Notes: generated by a model from the sequence alone, not told the origin. A DNA stretch of 64,000 nucleotides from Salticus scenicus (GCA_963930645.1 OZ005648.1:157503035-157567034), one strand, 5' to 3'; counted from the first letter of the stretch, positions 23,206 to 35,716 are shown. Made by a program: numbers and translations.

Positions 23206-24027
23206 TTTCATACTTGCCAGTTAAATTAGATTAATCTGAGTTCACAGAGCATTCAAATTACAGCCCCTAAATGCAACAAAATAAAAATACCAACTAAGGA
23301 ATAATTCTTCGATTTAAAAAGTGCAATATATATGTGTTTTTCTGAAGATACAGTTTTTCGCATCACTAACAAAGGTGATATTGCAAATTAAAAAGTGCAT
23401 CTGGTATTTATTTTAAGTGTGATTTAACCATTTATATTGGATTTTAAAGTGTTTTATATAATAAAAAATAATGGGAGTTACGTAGTTTGCATTGATAAGA
23501 GCAAATATATATATATATATATATATATTTGGTAAATGTTCGAATTATGAAATTTATTTAAAACATAATGTACTTTTTTTGTTTGTATGTGATGTAAATG
23601 TTAGATACAAATCTTAGCAGAATTCGCCTTCCATCTATCTATATTAAGCACCAGAATAAATATATTTTATATCGAAATGAGACTGTTTAAAAATGCAACA
23701 ATCATTACAAAGTTTGTGTTTTAAAATAATTTGAACTGGACGTTTAACAATAAAACATCACGTTAAACTATTTGAAAATATATAAGAATTACTATAAAAT
23801 TATAAGTAAGATTTCGCTAAGTTCAACTGATGTTTTTTATTTATATATATATATTCTTTAATCAATGCAAAAAAAATTATTATTATTATTATTATTATTA
23901 AAACATAGTATATTTTTTTTCTTTTGAGCTCTTTTTAGCATATAATCATTTATATCGCACCTTGATAGTGTAAGTTTGTTCTAAAATAGAGATTAATGTA
24001 AGTCCGAAATATTAATTGTATTTGTGC

Positions 24028-24064
<37 letters not shown>

Positions 24065-26425
24065 ATATAATATTATCAGAGTAAACATTTGAAATTTAAA
24101 GATGATTTAATTTCAGTATTCAAAAAATTATTCTGATCAAAAACGAAGACCACCCAAATCAAAAGAAAAAAGAAATAAAGTAAAATCTAAATGAATTATA
24201 GCAAATTGGAATGAGAAAAAAGCATTCTAACGTTATCAAGGGCCTGGTAGAATGTAAATGGTAATTTCTTTCTGGTAGAACTTTCCTGGTAGAATTTATT
24301 TGTTCTCAGGCCCGAAACACCCATTGTAAATAAAACCAGAAAAAACGAAGATGAAAATTAAAGAATAATACCAAGAAAATTGCTTATTAAGTGATAAAAG
24401 TAGTTCGAAATGATCATTAAATTGCAAAATACTGAATGATAATTGTAATACACTGAATGAGAATTGAAATAGTGTTATAAATAATAATAATAATAATAAT
24501 AATAATACATAATGAGAATTGTAAAACACTGATATAGAATTGAAATAATGTTATAAATAATAATGATTAACAACATAATGAATACAACATAAAATGCGCA
24601 GATAGCAGCTATAAAATGATGTATTTCGAAATTTTTTTTTTCAATGAAAAATCTGCTTAAGTAATAGCAAACATTGTGCATACAAATAATGACATAAAAA
24701 ATAATAAAATAATAATATATATAAATAATGCGTTACGTGTAATTAGAAAAAGTGTCTCTTTTTAGAAGCATATAGTAGTTAAATTTAGACAGACAATTTT
24801 AATACGATTAGATAAACAATTTTTAATATAATAAATATTTACAATGCAAAAACTAATAATAATTAAGTTCTAGAGCTGCAGAGAATTTCTAGTATTTAAT
24901 TTTCCAGGTAAATACTAAGCATTATCATTTTATTATTATTATTATTTCACTGCTGATACCACAATTTCCTACAGGAGTAAATTTTCGTTCAAACATAAAA
25001 CAACACTGATTACACTAGTAAAAGAACAAATTATTAAGTATTTTTCTTGTTATTAGACTAAACGTATGGCATTTAATGTATTAAAATATTTTTATAAAAT
25101 CTTGTATATATATATATATATATATATCCAGGTATATTATAAACATAGGTTCGCCAAACAAAAAACGAAAAGCAACAAATTATTAAATAATTAAATATTT
25201 ATAGCTTAATCTATTCTCTCTCACTCTCTGTATATATATATATATATATATATTACTTCTCCCACGTTAAAGATCAATGTTTAAAAATTATTAGGAAAAT
25301 TGCATTACTTGCATTTTTTACCGTGATTTTTTTCATTCAAGAGCCTTTATGGGGCAACTAATTAAAAATAACATTTGATTTAATTTTATTTTAAAACTAA
25401 TAGTAATACAAAATTATAATTACGAATTTAAATCAGCTGTAAATATTTTTTTAAAACTTATTGACTGTTAAAATATTTTTTGTACATTTAACTAAAACAT
25501 TTTCTTTCTTTCTTTCTTTCTTTTTTTTTTTTTTTTTGAGAAAGTTATCTGTTGTTATTTGAATAATATTTAAACGTGCAAATTTACTTAATGAAGAGAG
25601 GAAACATTTTCTTTTAAGGGTGTTTACTCTGATTAAATATTTAATTTGAAATACTTGTTCAGACTATGTTGACGTAAACAAACATTTATGTATGTAAGTA
25701 AAGAAGCAAAAAATGAATAAAAGACTTCTTTTCCAACATCCAAAGGATAATGTCAACTTATTATTTTTTTTGGCATTTTTTGCTTTGACATTTTTCGACA
25801 TTTTTTGCTTTATATTTTTAAAGTAAAATATTTGATTCAAGTTAAATATTTGAGTTCAAAAATATTTGATGTATTATAAATAATTTTTATAATAACATTT
25901 AAATATTAGATAATTTTTATATAATGAAATAACTAAAACAAAAATTAATAATAAATATAGTGCACTTTTAAATTATTAATAAATTGTGAAATAAATTGAT
26001 TAAATAGCATAAATCGCTGCTTTAAGTAATATAGTAAATCCAATTTTCTAATAAATGTTTTTATTAGATAGGTTTTTCGTTTCACAGCTATTTGTCAAAA
26101 AGACGCAGCATCTGTAAAAATTCAAATGAAATTAATAAAGTTGTTTTCGGAAGCACTTAAAAATCAGGTTTGTAAAAAGTACCGTTTGTAAAAGTTATTT
26201 TTTTACTGTCTGTATGCCTTGTAGTAAAGAATAGTAAACAAATCTTAATATGCCAGCATGACAAAAAAAGAAAAAAAAAGAAGAGAAGACATATCTTTAA
26301 ATTATTGAAATTCACTAACTATTTGAATTAAAAATTTTGGTATTTTTCAACGTGATTTAGTTTAAGTGTAAGTTTCTGTGGCATATTATCATTATTTACT
26401 TCTTTATATATATATATATATATAT
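23206..26425. other. AT-rich non-coding DNA rich in microsatellites
   Basis: It holds (AT)n tracts at about 23506-23528, 24031-24060, 25105-25127, 25232-25252 and 26405-26428. (ATT)n or (AAT)n tracts lie at about 23878-23900 and 24480-24508, and (TTTC)n at 25502-25523. A degenerate duplicated segment at 24420-24560 repeats AATTGAAATA.TGTTATAAATAATAAT. No gene is supported. Confidence 0.6.
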
Positions 26426-26426
26426 A

Positions 26427-26998
26427 TACACCCCGCGACAAAAAGATAGGAGCAAAGGATTTTTTCTTTGATTTTTCATAAAATAACGTTATCTAAATTG
26501 TGCTTATTATTTATTATTATTATAAAATAACACTATTTCTGGGCTAATTTTTGTTTTAAGACTAATTTAGAAAACTTTTAAGACTAAATGTTTCTAATTT
26601 AAGATTACACAGCGCGACAAAAAGATAGGAACAAAGGTTTTTTTTTTTTTTGAATAGGATTATTTTGAATATGAATATTTTAAATATGATTCAAATATTT
26701 AATATGTTTTTGATATGATAATATTTTGTTATGATAATAAATGATCAGCACAATTTAGATAATGTTATTTTATGAAAAATTACAAAAACCCTTTGTTCCT
26801 ATCTTTTTGTCGCGGAGTGTAGTCTTAAATTAGAAATATTTTAGTCTTAAAACTTTTCTAAATTAGTCTTAAAGCAAAACTTAGTCCAGGAAAAGTGTTA
26901 TTTTATAATAATAATAAATGATAAGCACTTAGACGACATTATTTTATGAAAAATCAAAGGAAAAACCCTTTGTTCCTATCTTTTTGTGGCGAAGTGTA
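26427..26998. mobile_element. MITE carrying a related MITE in its centre (nested palindrome)
   Basis: The outer element, 26429-26996, has ends CACCCCGCGACAAAAAGATA and the inverse, flanked by TA. The inner element, 26608-26819, has nearly the same ends (CACAGCGCGACAAAAAGATA and the inverse of CACTCCGCGACAAAAAG), also flanked by TA (26606-26607 and 26820-26821). The outer arms, about 175 bp each, are inverted copies with matching blocks such as AGACTAATTTAGAAAA. The whole is a 568-bp near-palindrome. TA target and ends fit the Tc1/mariner superfamily (inference). There is no coding sequence. Confidence 0.8.
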
Positions 26999-27878
26999 TA
27001 TATATATAATTCAAGCATAAATAAGTGTTTTGACAATAAATTTAAAAAGTTCGTCTGAAAAATACACCATGTATTATAAAAAATATTAATTTTCCTTTCA
27101 AATATATAATTTATCAAATTTTAAATTGTTTGAAGAATCAGGCTGCATTTATATATATATACAATACTTGTATTGCCGAAGATTTACGTACCGATTACGA
27201 CCTTTGATAGCGATTACAATCGTAAGTGACTAATTGTAGGTACTTTCCGTTTAGTAGCTGCTTTCATGAAAAAGTTATTATTTTTTTTTTTTGTCATAAC
27301 TATGCTGTTAATTCGAGACAAGCTACCATAAAAATCTAATATATTTTTTGACAAACAATAGAGAAGTACTTCTCTATTTCTACATTTGGGTTGGGATAAT
27401 TGTAAAAAAATGTTAAAAATCTAATAATATCACGTACAAATATTTTGGCATGAATATATGGATAGATATATGGATTTTGATATGAATATACTGACGCAAC
27501 ATTAAAATAAGGTTATCGTTTTCTTTACGTATCAAGTTGCCTCTTTCCATGAAAATGTTTGCTATTGTGACAAAATTCATATGATTAAACAGTGCATATA
27601 AGCAAAGTTTTCACGTTGTTAAGACTTACATTAAATGCATTGAAATGACATTTAATCAAGAATGAAATTAAGTACCTAAGCGTTTATAAAGACTTCTGGA
27701 ATTTCTGTTGATAACAAAAAAGTTAAACTAGTTTGAAGATGTCATTTCCGACGAATTCATAACAGATTTCTAGATTTTTGGGCGATTAATTCGTGTTCGC
27801 TTCTAGCTGTTAATCTGTCAGTTTCGAAATGTAACAGAAATCGAGTTTACTCAGAAATTAATATAACGATTTTGATAA

Positions 27879-27913
<35 letters not shown>

Positions 27914-28116
27914 AGATGTTCAAGATTACAAGACCATAAATGCCAAAATTTCCAAATTTTTAAACGGGGTACTCACCAGTAGTTTTTAGAGAAATATTTA
28001 ATATTAATTTCTTATGATTAAAGAAAGTGTAAATTGTTTTGGAAAGTTTCTGGTAATAAGTCTCTTGAGTAAGTAGGGGAGGCCTGGCAACTATGGTAAA
28101 ATCCTTCTGACTTTAC
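26999..28116. other. AT-rich non-coding DNA
   Basis: No gene or repeat of note apart from a poly(T) run at about 27882-27912. Confidence 0.55.
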
Positions 28117-28378
28117 TTACAAAACTTTCAATAAACACCATAAAATGCAATAATCTCGCAACAATTGTTTCAGGTCGAAAGAGCACACGATCCTTCGTTA
28201 GGCGAACAAAGCACACACGAGTGCTGCAGTCAAAGCGGCAACGCACTGACTGCACAAAGTAGCACTGCAGCCCTCGTGCCAACTTTATTCGCCTGACGAT
28301 GTGTCGTGTGCTCTTTCTACCTGAAACAATTGTTGCGAGATTATTGAATTTTATGACGCTTATTCAAAGTTTTGTACA
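28117..28378. mobile_element. Hairpin MITE with about 110-bp inverted arms
   Basis: Left TACAAAACTTTCAATAAACA is matched by the inverse near 28357-28377. Complementarity runs inward through CAATAATCTCGCAACAATTG, TTTCAGGT(C/A)GAAAGAGCACA and GGCGAA to about 28215. Almost the whole 260 bp forms one stem with a GC-richer centre. A 63-codon minus-strand frame here is a by-product. Superfamily is not evident; a TAC/GTA end is the only candidate for a target site. Confidence 0.7.
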
Positions 28379-29949
28379 TGACACTTTAAAACGACAGTTC
28401 TGTGGTGCTTTCTTATTATCCTTCTGAATTATTTTCTTTTTTCTCAAAGAACTATTAACCGTCATTTCGGCCTTGACAAAATATGACAAAAAATTTATTT
28501 TCTTTTATACTATTTTAATATTGTTATAAAAATTTAGATTTAGGATCTTTTTGAGTTTATAATTCAATCCGAATTGCCATGTTCTTTAGAATAATTAGCG
28601 TTTACCGGTAACCTGCATATCATTCTGGAAAAAAGCGGCAGAAACTTCGTTTCCTTTAAAAAATACGCGAAAAATTAAAAAAATATTAAGTTAGTGTGTT
28701 TTTAAGATGACATTTTGATGTCACCTTCGGGATAATTCTGGTAACTCACACTACGGCGGAAAAATGCTGCAGAAATTTGAACTTCCTGGAAATTGTTGGA
28801 AGGAATTTGAAAAAAAAAAAAAAAAAAAAGATAGTGTTTGAGGTATTTCTGACTTTTAATTCCTCTTCAGGAAAATTGGCAGTTTCTGATACCCCGATCT
28901 TTAAATGGAACAAAATGTAGCGGAAAGCTAATTTTCTCGAAAACTACCATGCCAATTTTTTTTAACGAAAATTTATAGTTAGGGATTTAAAGTGTTAATT
29001 CAATTTATTTTTTTCTGATTTCCAGGAAAGTTAGGTTTATCTGATAACCCGCTCTCTGTCCGGGACAAACAAATAAAAAAATATACTATCGAGAACAAAT
29101 CACTGTATTTAAACTACAAATAATTTTTACAATGAGATTAAGTGAAATTGGCCATCTAAATACTATTCTCTAAATACAGGACAAAATATGCCTATTGAAA
29201 TCAATACATTACTTTGAAATGTCTTTTGCTGTTTTATCTTTTTTTGTAAAAAAAAAAATAAAAGATTTTTTTTTTTTTTTTGGATAAAATATTTGAAACA
29301 ATGTAGCATTATAAAATGAAACATATTGTTTGATTTTTTTCATAAACTGAATTTTTCATATATTAATAAAAATAGAATAGAGAAGTAAAGAAATTGACGA
29401 AAATAGAGAAAAAAAATATCCATAATATTTGATTGGTACTTTCCATAAAACCTCTTATCAGTTTTGTTTTCTTCTAATACAAAGACTTGGAAGAATTATA
29501 CGACTAGCACTGACAGATCGTGAAGTGTGATCAATCTTCATATTTTAACTGTACTTATGAATCCTTATCCAAACTTCGAAGTGGAAGATAATATTCAATG
29601 TAGATTATCAAAAAATACTCCAGGTTTGTTATTGAAGATGAAGTCTGGAAATAAAGGAAATATTCAATCTACTTCCCACCTTAAAAAATGACAAAATTGT
29701 AATGTTAGTTTCACTGCATATTCTTATACTATGTGCTAAAATAATTGTTATTTCAGCCTAAACGTAAAATATATATATAATTGAAAAAGAAAGCAGCTAA
29801 ACTACTCAAAAATTAATAAAATTTTGTCAAATTTGAGTATGTGACATACTCAAAATGCTTTCAAAGCAAATATATTTAAATTTAAATAATTATAAAATAA
29901 AAACCTTTTTATAAACCATGTTTTTCAATTTTCTGTTGAATCATAGCTA
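28379..29949. other. Non-coding DNA with degenerate ~150-bp repeats at 28600-29070
   Basis: Three or four weakly similar stretches between about 28590 and 29070 share CTGGTAACTC/CTGATAACCC, GGCGGAAA/GCGGCAGAAA and TTTCCAGGAAA-like phrases. This suggests an old tandem repeat. The rest, 29070-29950, is AT-rich with a poly(T) run at about 29266-29281. No gene. Confidence 0.4.
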
Positions 29950-30183
29950 TACACTGTAAAAAAATCCCGTACGATTACGGGGAAAGCCCGGCAGCACAGA
30001 TTCCAGACAAATGCCGTAAAAAAAAAAAAAAAAAAAAAATCATAGGTTTTACGGGCAAAATGTTTTTTACTGGCATGTAACTTAATTTATGGCCTAAGCG
30101 TTTCTTTTAACGGGCTTTGTCTGGAATCTCTGCTGCCGGGCTTTCCCCGTAATCTTACGGGATTTTTTTTTTTTTACAGTGTA
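29950..30183. mobile_element. MITE, ends CACTGTAAAAAAATCCCGT, TA target site
   Basis: A 230-bp element (29952-30181) is flanked by TA. The inverted ends include CACTGTAAAAAAATCCCGTA, ATTACGGGGAAAGCCCGGCA and AGATTCCAGACAAA on the left. All are mirrored on the right, giving arms of about 65 bp. Poly(A)/poly(T) runs in the ends have changed length. No coding capacity. Class unassigned. Confidence 0.8.
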
Positions 30184-30217
30184 GAACTAACTACATTAGG
30201 ACTTTATCAATGCGTAT

Positions 30218-30545
30218 TGTTACGAAATTGTAAATAATTGTATTTATTTTTGTATAATTTCTTTCAAAGAAGCTTATTAAGTTGATAAAATGTCAATTTT
30301 TTGCATTTCCAGCTCTTTTTCACGTTAAAATAGCTTAATTTTCCCTTTAAAACGCATTAAAATGCTCTAATAGGCAGGTAATGGATTTGGCGCCAAATTT
30401 GGCGACTTTTTTGGCAACTTTTGGCGAGGAAATCCTTATTATCTTTATTCCAAAGATGGACATTCTAATGTGATTGGTGAAAGAATTAAGGGAAATTTGA
30501 ATTAAAAAAAAAAAAAAAAAAAGATTTTGATGAAATTCTGGCAAA
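30218..30545 (+). repeat. Diverged partial LTR related to the Gypsy LTRs at 31.5 and 33.9 kb
   Basis: Starts TGTTACGAAATTGTAAATAA and follows the 5' half of the 31473 LTR. Shared phrases include TTTGTATAATTTCTTTCAAAG, AACGCATTAAAATGCTCTAA, GGATTTGGCGCCAAATTTGG and AAATCCTTATTA. Similarity fades beyond about 30545, before the TATA/initiator region. It is clearly more diverged than the two LTRs are from each other, so it is an older, truncated insertion of the same family. Confidence 0.75.
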
Positions 30546-31472
30546 AGCAGAATTTAGTTTAGGACGGAGGACTATTAGTTTTTTTTTTTTTTCCTTTTTT
30601 CAAGTTATAACATCGCTTTCAAATTATTCAATTATATTTTCGATAAATTTTAGATTTCGACAAATGTCCAACTATGGAAATCGACAACGCAAAAATCCCA
30701 GATTGAGACTAATAGGCCCTCAGTCCTAAAAAAGTTGTTTTTAAAAATAAAATATTAATCATTTCAGAACAACATATATTTGCATCATGAACTACATTAG
30801 CATTTTATCAATGTGTAGAAAATCTTTAAAGTGATAATGACGTCAGTTTTTGCCAGATGCGTAATTTAACTTTTTACAATTTTTTTAACGCTCACGTTTA
30901 ATTAAATATACTTATTTTTATGTCGAAAGAAAATTAACTCGTAATTTACTTTTGACAGCAATTAAATTATAGCTAATATTTTAATGACTATTTTTATTGC
31001 AATTAGGAGCTTGTTATTTTCATATTATTATTAATTAAAAGAAAACTATTCGAAAATTCGAAAATCTGACTTCGGAGTATTGTGTTGTCACCGGGTTCTG
31101 AGCTACTGTGAAATTTTCAAATGTAGGGGAGTTAGTTAAAAGTAGATTACAAGATTTGTACCGGACAAACAAACAAACACACAAACAAACAAGAATATAA
31201 GTTATAAAAACATGGTAAAATCCCATATAATTATTATAGAGTACTTCAACATGCTAAAAAATTGGCGTCGACCTCCATAAATCCCAATATCCCAAATATT
31301 GATTCTCATAGGATATTCTTTCGAAAGCTTGTATGAAGCCGTCACAAAACATAGTTCTGGAGATTTAGGGATTAAATTCTGCATTTAAAATTTTATTTAA
31401 GCATGTAAAAATATATTAAAGAATTTCTTTAATTCAGTATGTGCGTAACAAATTTTGAAGTGACTAGATAGT
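30546..31472. other. AT-rich non-coding DNA
   Basis: No gene is seen. A phrase AACTACATTAG..TTTATCAATG at 30789-30811 repeats the sequence at 30189-30212 just before the partial LTR. An (ACAA)n-like tract lies at 31165-31190. Confidence 0.45.
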
Positions 31473-32102
31473 GTTACAAAATTGTAAATCATTGTGTTTA
31501 CTTTTGTATAAATTCTTTCAAAGAGGCTTAGTAAGTTGATAAAGTGCTAATTTTGTGCATTTCTAGTCGTTTCAGCGTTGAAATAGCCTTATTTTCCTTT
31601 AAAAACGCATTAAAAAGCCCCAATAAGGCAGGCAATGGATTTGGCGCCAAATTTGGCGACTTTTTCCACCTTGGCGATTTTTTTTGGTGACCTTGGCGAG
31701 AAAATCCTTATTAGGGATATACCAAATATGGAAGCTCTAATCCCATTGGCTGATGAGATATGGAGATTTCTGGAACGTTCCACACTTTTCTATAGGGGTA
31801 TATAAGCCTGTTTTCTTCGCCAAGGCTAGTCAGTCAGTTCAGTTCTCAACCAGCTTCGCTAATGCTTGCATTGTTTTGAGCCTCTTTGAAAGAGACTTGC
31901 TTTAAGTGTTATTGCTATACAGTTTGTACTGTGGATTTACTATTGACAGCTGTTGTTTAAGCTGTGCTTACTGGTTGAATTGAAGCTGATACTTGGTTTA
32001 TAGACCTGTATTTTTCTAGAACTTTCTGTGAATAAATTATTGAATTTTTGTAAGTTTTGCAATTCATTCTCGGACAACTCACGAACCCCCAAGTACGCAA
32101 CA
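31473..32102 (+). repeat. Gypsy 5' LTR with core promoter and poly(A) signal
   Basis: A TATATAA box at 31799-31805 lies 33 bp before the A of an arthropod-type initiator TCAGTC (31830-31835). This places the U3/R boundary near 31832. AATAAA at 32031-32036 marks the poly(A) signal. Two mirrored GGCGCCAAATTTGGCGAC-type blocks sit in U3 at about 31642-31660. Confidence 0.85.
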
Positions 32103-32124
32103 TTTCTTGTATCAGAGGTGGGAT

Positions 32125-32746
32125 TCCTGATCTTGGCAATACTATCTGCCATCGGAAGCTTTTCCCAGCATCAAATTCCCTCTTTCTGTATAGTACCGTT
32201 TCTGATATGAAGAGAGTCCCAAAGTGCCCAGTAACATTTCGTAATGGGACTAAATCAGGAAATATCCTGCCAGGTAGGTCTGTTGCTGGTCGTCTCCTTC
32301 AGCTGTAATATTGGTTTTATGTCAGGATCTTCCAATTGGGCTTGTCTAAGTTCTTCGTCACTCCATGGATCTTGTTCTGATGGTGTTGAGACAGTAACTT
32401 GGCAGGTAACCGTATTTATCGATAGGTATTTCTGTTCGGCTCTAGAGCAGTACTTGCAGCTTTCCGAGCAGGGTTTCCGTGACAAGGCATCTGCATTACC
32501 ATGTAGAGTCCCTTTACGATGACGTATCTCAAAGTCATATTCCTGGAGGCGTTGTATCCACCTGGCAATCTGTCCTTCCGGGTTCTTGAACTGGAGCAAC
32601 CAGGTTAAAGATGCATGGTCAGTCCGTAGCAGGAATCTTCTGCCATAGAGGTAATGATGGAAATGTTCTAGGGCTTTTACGATGGCGAGTAGCTCTTTCC
32701 TGGTGGTACAGTAATTTCGCTCTGGTTTAGACAGGCATCTACTGTA
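32125..32746 (-). pseudogene. pol: Gypsy RNase H and RNase H-integrase linker, inverted
   Basis: Reading the minus strand, the frame gives CLSKPERNYCTTRKELLAIV, HFHHYLYGRRFLLRTDHASL, EGQIARWIQRLQEYDFEIRH and GNADALSRKPC. These are the unmistakable RNase H core and end of Gypsy pol. The linker SPITKCYWALWDSLH and FRWQIVLPRS follows after one stop (near 32255) and a frame change. The block therefore runs opposite to the LTRs and integrase. Its left end meets the primer-site region near 32125 and its right end meets integrase at 32741-32747. About 60 extra codons upstream in the open frame come from antisense integrase sequence. Confidence 0.85.
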
Positions 32747-33643
32747 AATCCTGTGATGCTTGTGCGGCACGTAAAGGCCCGCAGAAACGAAGTCGAAGAA
32801 GACTGCAACGGTATAACGTGGGAGCACCATTTGAACGGATTGCACTCGACATCTTGGGTCCTTTGCCACGGACCTCCAGTGGAAATAAATACATCCTCGT
32901 CGTGATGGACTATTTCACCAAGTGGCCTGAGACATATCCCATTTCCGATCAAGAAGCATGCACAGTCGCAGAGGTCCTAGTGCAGCAATGCGTGTCAAGG
33001 TACGGCACGCCCCTACAACTTCATACCGACCAAGGTAGGAACTTTACCTCAGCGGTTTTCAAAGGACTGTGTCAACTACTCGGCATAGACAAAACCCGGA
33101 CAACACCCTGACATCCCCAGTCGGACGGCATGGTCGAGAGGTTCAATCGTACCATCCTGAATAACCTCTCCCTTCTAGTATCAAAGAACCAGCAATATTG
33201 GGACTTGAAGTTGCCATTGTTCCTGCTGGCATATCGAAGTGCTGTCCATGAAACCACCGGCTATACTCCAGCCCAGATGCTGTTCGGGCGTGATCTTCGT
33301 CTCCCTTGTGATCTCCTGTTTGGTTGTCCACCCGATGCGCCTTCATCGATCGAGGAGTACATCCAAGATCTCCAGACACGATTTGAGGACGTACACAACT
33401 TTGCTCGGGAGCGGATTAACATGGTAACGCTAAAGGCTACACAACATGAGTTCCAGAAAGGAGAGAAGGTCTGGTTGTGGAATCCTGTTTGACGCAAAGG
33501 ACTCTCTCCTAAGTTACAGTGCAACTGGGACGGACCATACACAGTCTTAAAAAGACTGAATGATGTAGTGGTGCGGATCACTAAAACACCTTCGTCAAAA
33601 CCGAAGGTGGTGCACCATAACAGGCTAGCCAAGTACTGCAATT
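32743..33643 (+). pseudogene. pol: Gypsy integrase
   Basis: The frame starts in the HHCC zinc domain with CKSCDACAARKGPQKRS (first His pair lost at the junction). The catalytic core follows: ALDILGPLP with the first Asp, LHTDQGRNFTS with the second, and SDGMVERFNRTI with the Glu. The C-terminal part has LLAYRSAVHETTGYTPAQML, a GEKVWLWNP motif and HHNRLAKYCN. Stops lie at 33109-33111 (CAPQSDG region, CGA or CAA to TGA type) and at 33490-33492. It would insert element DNA into chromosomes. Stops and loss of the N-terminus mean it cannot. Confidence 0.88.
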
Positions 33644-33857
33644 AACGGTAATATTAAAATTTAAAATGTAAATATTTGTATATAAACATTATTACATATT
33701 TGTGAATTTTGTAAATATTTCTCTCTTGATTTATATTTCTATTTTATCGTTATATGCAACTTAATTTTTGTATTTTAGATTGTGTAAATTTCTTTAGTTG
33801 CGCCTCTTGACCAAGGGTTGCACTGCCCGGGACGTGCAGTCCTTGGGAAGGTTGCAG

Positions 33858-34485
33858 TGTTACAAAATTGTAAATATGTGTGTTTACTTTTGTATAAATT
33901 CTTTCAAAGAGGCTTAGTAAGTTGATAAGTGCTAATTTTGTGCATTTCTAGTCGTTTTAGCGTTGAAATAGCCTTATTTTCCCTTAAAAACGCATTAAAA
34001 AGCCCCAATAAGGCAGGCAATGGATTTGGCACCAAATTTGGTGACTTTTTCCACCTTGGCGATTTTTTGGCGACCTTGGCGAGAAAATCCTTATTAGGGA
34101 TATACCAAATATGGAAGCTCTAATCCCACTAGCTGATGAGATATGGAGATTTCTGGAACGTTTCACACTTTTCTACAGGTGTATATAAGCCTGTTTTCTT
34201 CGCCAAGGCTAGTCAGTCAGTTCAGTTCTCAACCAGCTTCGCTAATGCTTGCATTGTTTTGCGCCTCTTTGAAAGAGACTTGCTTTAAGTGTTATTGCTA
34301 TACAGTTTGTACTGTGGATTTGCTATTGACAGCTGTTGTTTAAGCTGTGTTTACTGGTTGAATTGAAGCTGATACTTGGTTTATAGACCTGTATTTTTCT
34401 GGAACTTTCTGTGAAAAAATTATTGAATTTTTGTAAGTTTTGCCTTTCATTCTCGGACAACTCACGAACCCCCAAGTAGGAAACA
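33858..34485 (+). repeat. Gypsy 3' LTR, poly(A) signal mutated
   Basis: Matches the 5' LTR along its length. TATATAA at 34182-34188 and TCAGTC at 34213-34218 keep the same spacing. The AATAAA of the other LTR is AAAAAA here (34414-34419). Confidence 0.85.
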
Positions 34486-35716
34486 ATATTAATTTGAAAA
34501 CTTGTGATATTTCATTAGTGAGGCAACCATGTTTTCCCTATTAGAAAAAAATTACACGAAATAAATATGTCCATTGTCTCATTTTTGAGCACTTCATTTT
34601 TTACAGTATATGCTCTTAAAGATAAACCCCATGAATATTATATATAATGTTCCTACTTAAAAAACAAGGTAAGGATCTATAATTAAGAACTTTTGAATTT
34701 TTAGTGTATTAAGAAGAAAACAACTGCTCAGTGAAAGAAAAAATGCGTTTAAACCACTCGCAAGTTTGATAAAGGAATTGTTTAATATCAACAAAGGCTA
34801 TTATAAATGCTATTTACGTAATTACTTAAACTAGTATCGCCCAGTGGTCGAAATTCAACCTTTTTTTTTTTTTTTTTTTTTTTTTTTTGCAAAGCGAGGC
34901 AAAGCAAAGTTATTGCCTTGTCCTAAACGGAATGCAATTGCAACACAGCTCCGGCAATTGTTTGCCGATATTCTCTCTAACTGAATCAGCAGAGTTTTAC
35001 TTAATATAACTATTTCTCTCTGCAGATGTTAGCCTTTCCTGAAATGAGAGAAAATCGCAACGTGAAAACGTGTGTGATACAGCCCAGAAGCTAATAGGTA
35101 CCATGTCAAACCAAGGCCCAACCAAGTATCAAATTCTGTTAAATTAATTCGATTGGTTCATAAAGTAAAGTGTTTGAACAAAAAAAAAAAAAGATCGAGT
35201 TTTTCAAAAATGGTCGAATTGAGTTCGGAAAATTTCAAAACGTGTAACTTTATCGAAAACCGAAAATCTAAAACTTTTCTGAATCTTATATTTTCTACTT
35301 ATATATGCAGATGAAAGAATAATAAATCCACTTTTTAAAAAATAAAAATAAGTAGTCAATTTCACTTAATTAAAATGCAAGGAAATCTCAAAACGCGTAA
35401 ATTCATCGAAAACCGGAAATCAAAAGTTTTTATGTATCTTCTACTTGCTTCTTCTACCCACAAAAGCTAGCAATAAAGACACTTTTTTTAAAAAATAAGT
35501 AGCCAATTTCAGTTATTCGAAACGTGAAGAAAGCTCAAAACATGTGAATTCAGCAAAAAACGGAAATCGGAATTTTTTCTGTATCGTCTACTTATACATG
35601 CAGCAGTTAGTAACAAATCAATTTTCCTTTTATTTAGTATATTAGTTAAATATTTATTGTTTAAATATCATCCTTTGAAATGAAATGTTTATGTTTACAT
35701 TCGAAACTGCAAGTTT

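Larger units (their letters stand above)
31473..34485 (+). mobile_element. Defective Ty3/Gypsy retrotransposon with inverted internal block
   Basis: Two LTRs of about 630 and 628 bp (31473-32102 and 33858-34485) begin TGTTACAAAA and end AACA. They differ at roughly two dozen positions by eye, so they are about 96% alike. The inside is only about 1.75 kb. It holds a primer-site-like TTGTATCAGAGGTGGGATTC (starting 32107) after the left LTR, an RNase H and linker block on the minus strand, integrase on the plus strand, and a purine-rich GGGAAGG stretch before the right LTR. Gag, protease and most of RT are gone. The flanking four bases (ATAG left, ATAT right) are not a perfect duplication. Confidence 0.88.

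Noticed and set aside
33261..33641. 126-codon minus-strand frame
   Set aside because: Antisense shadow of Gypsy integrase.
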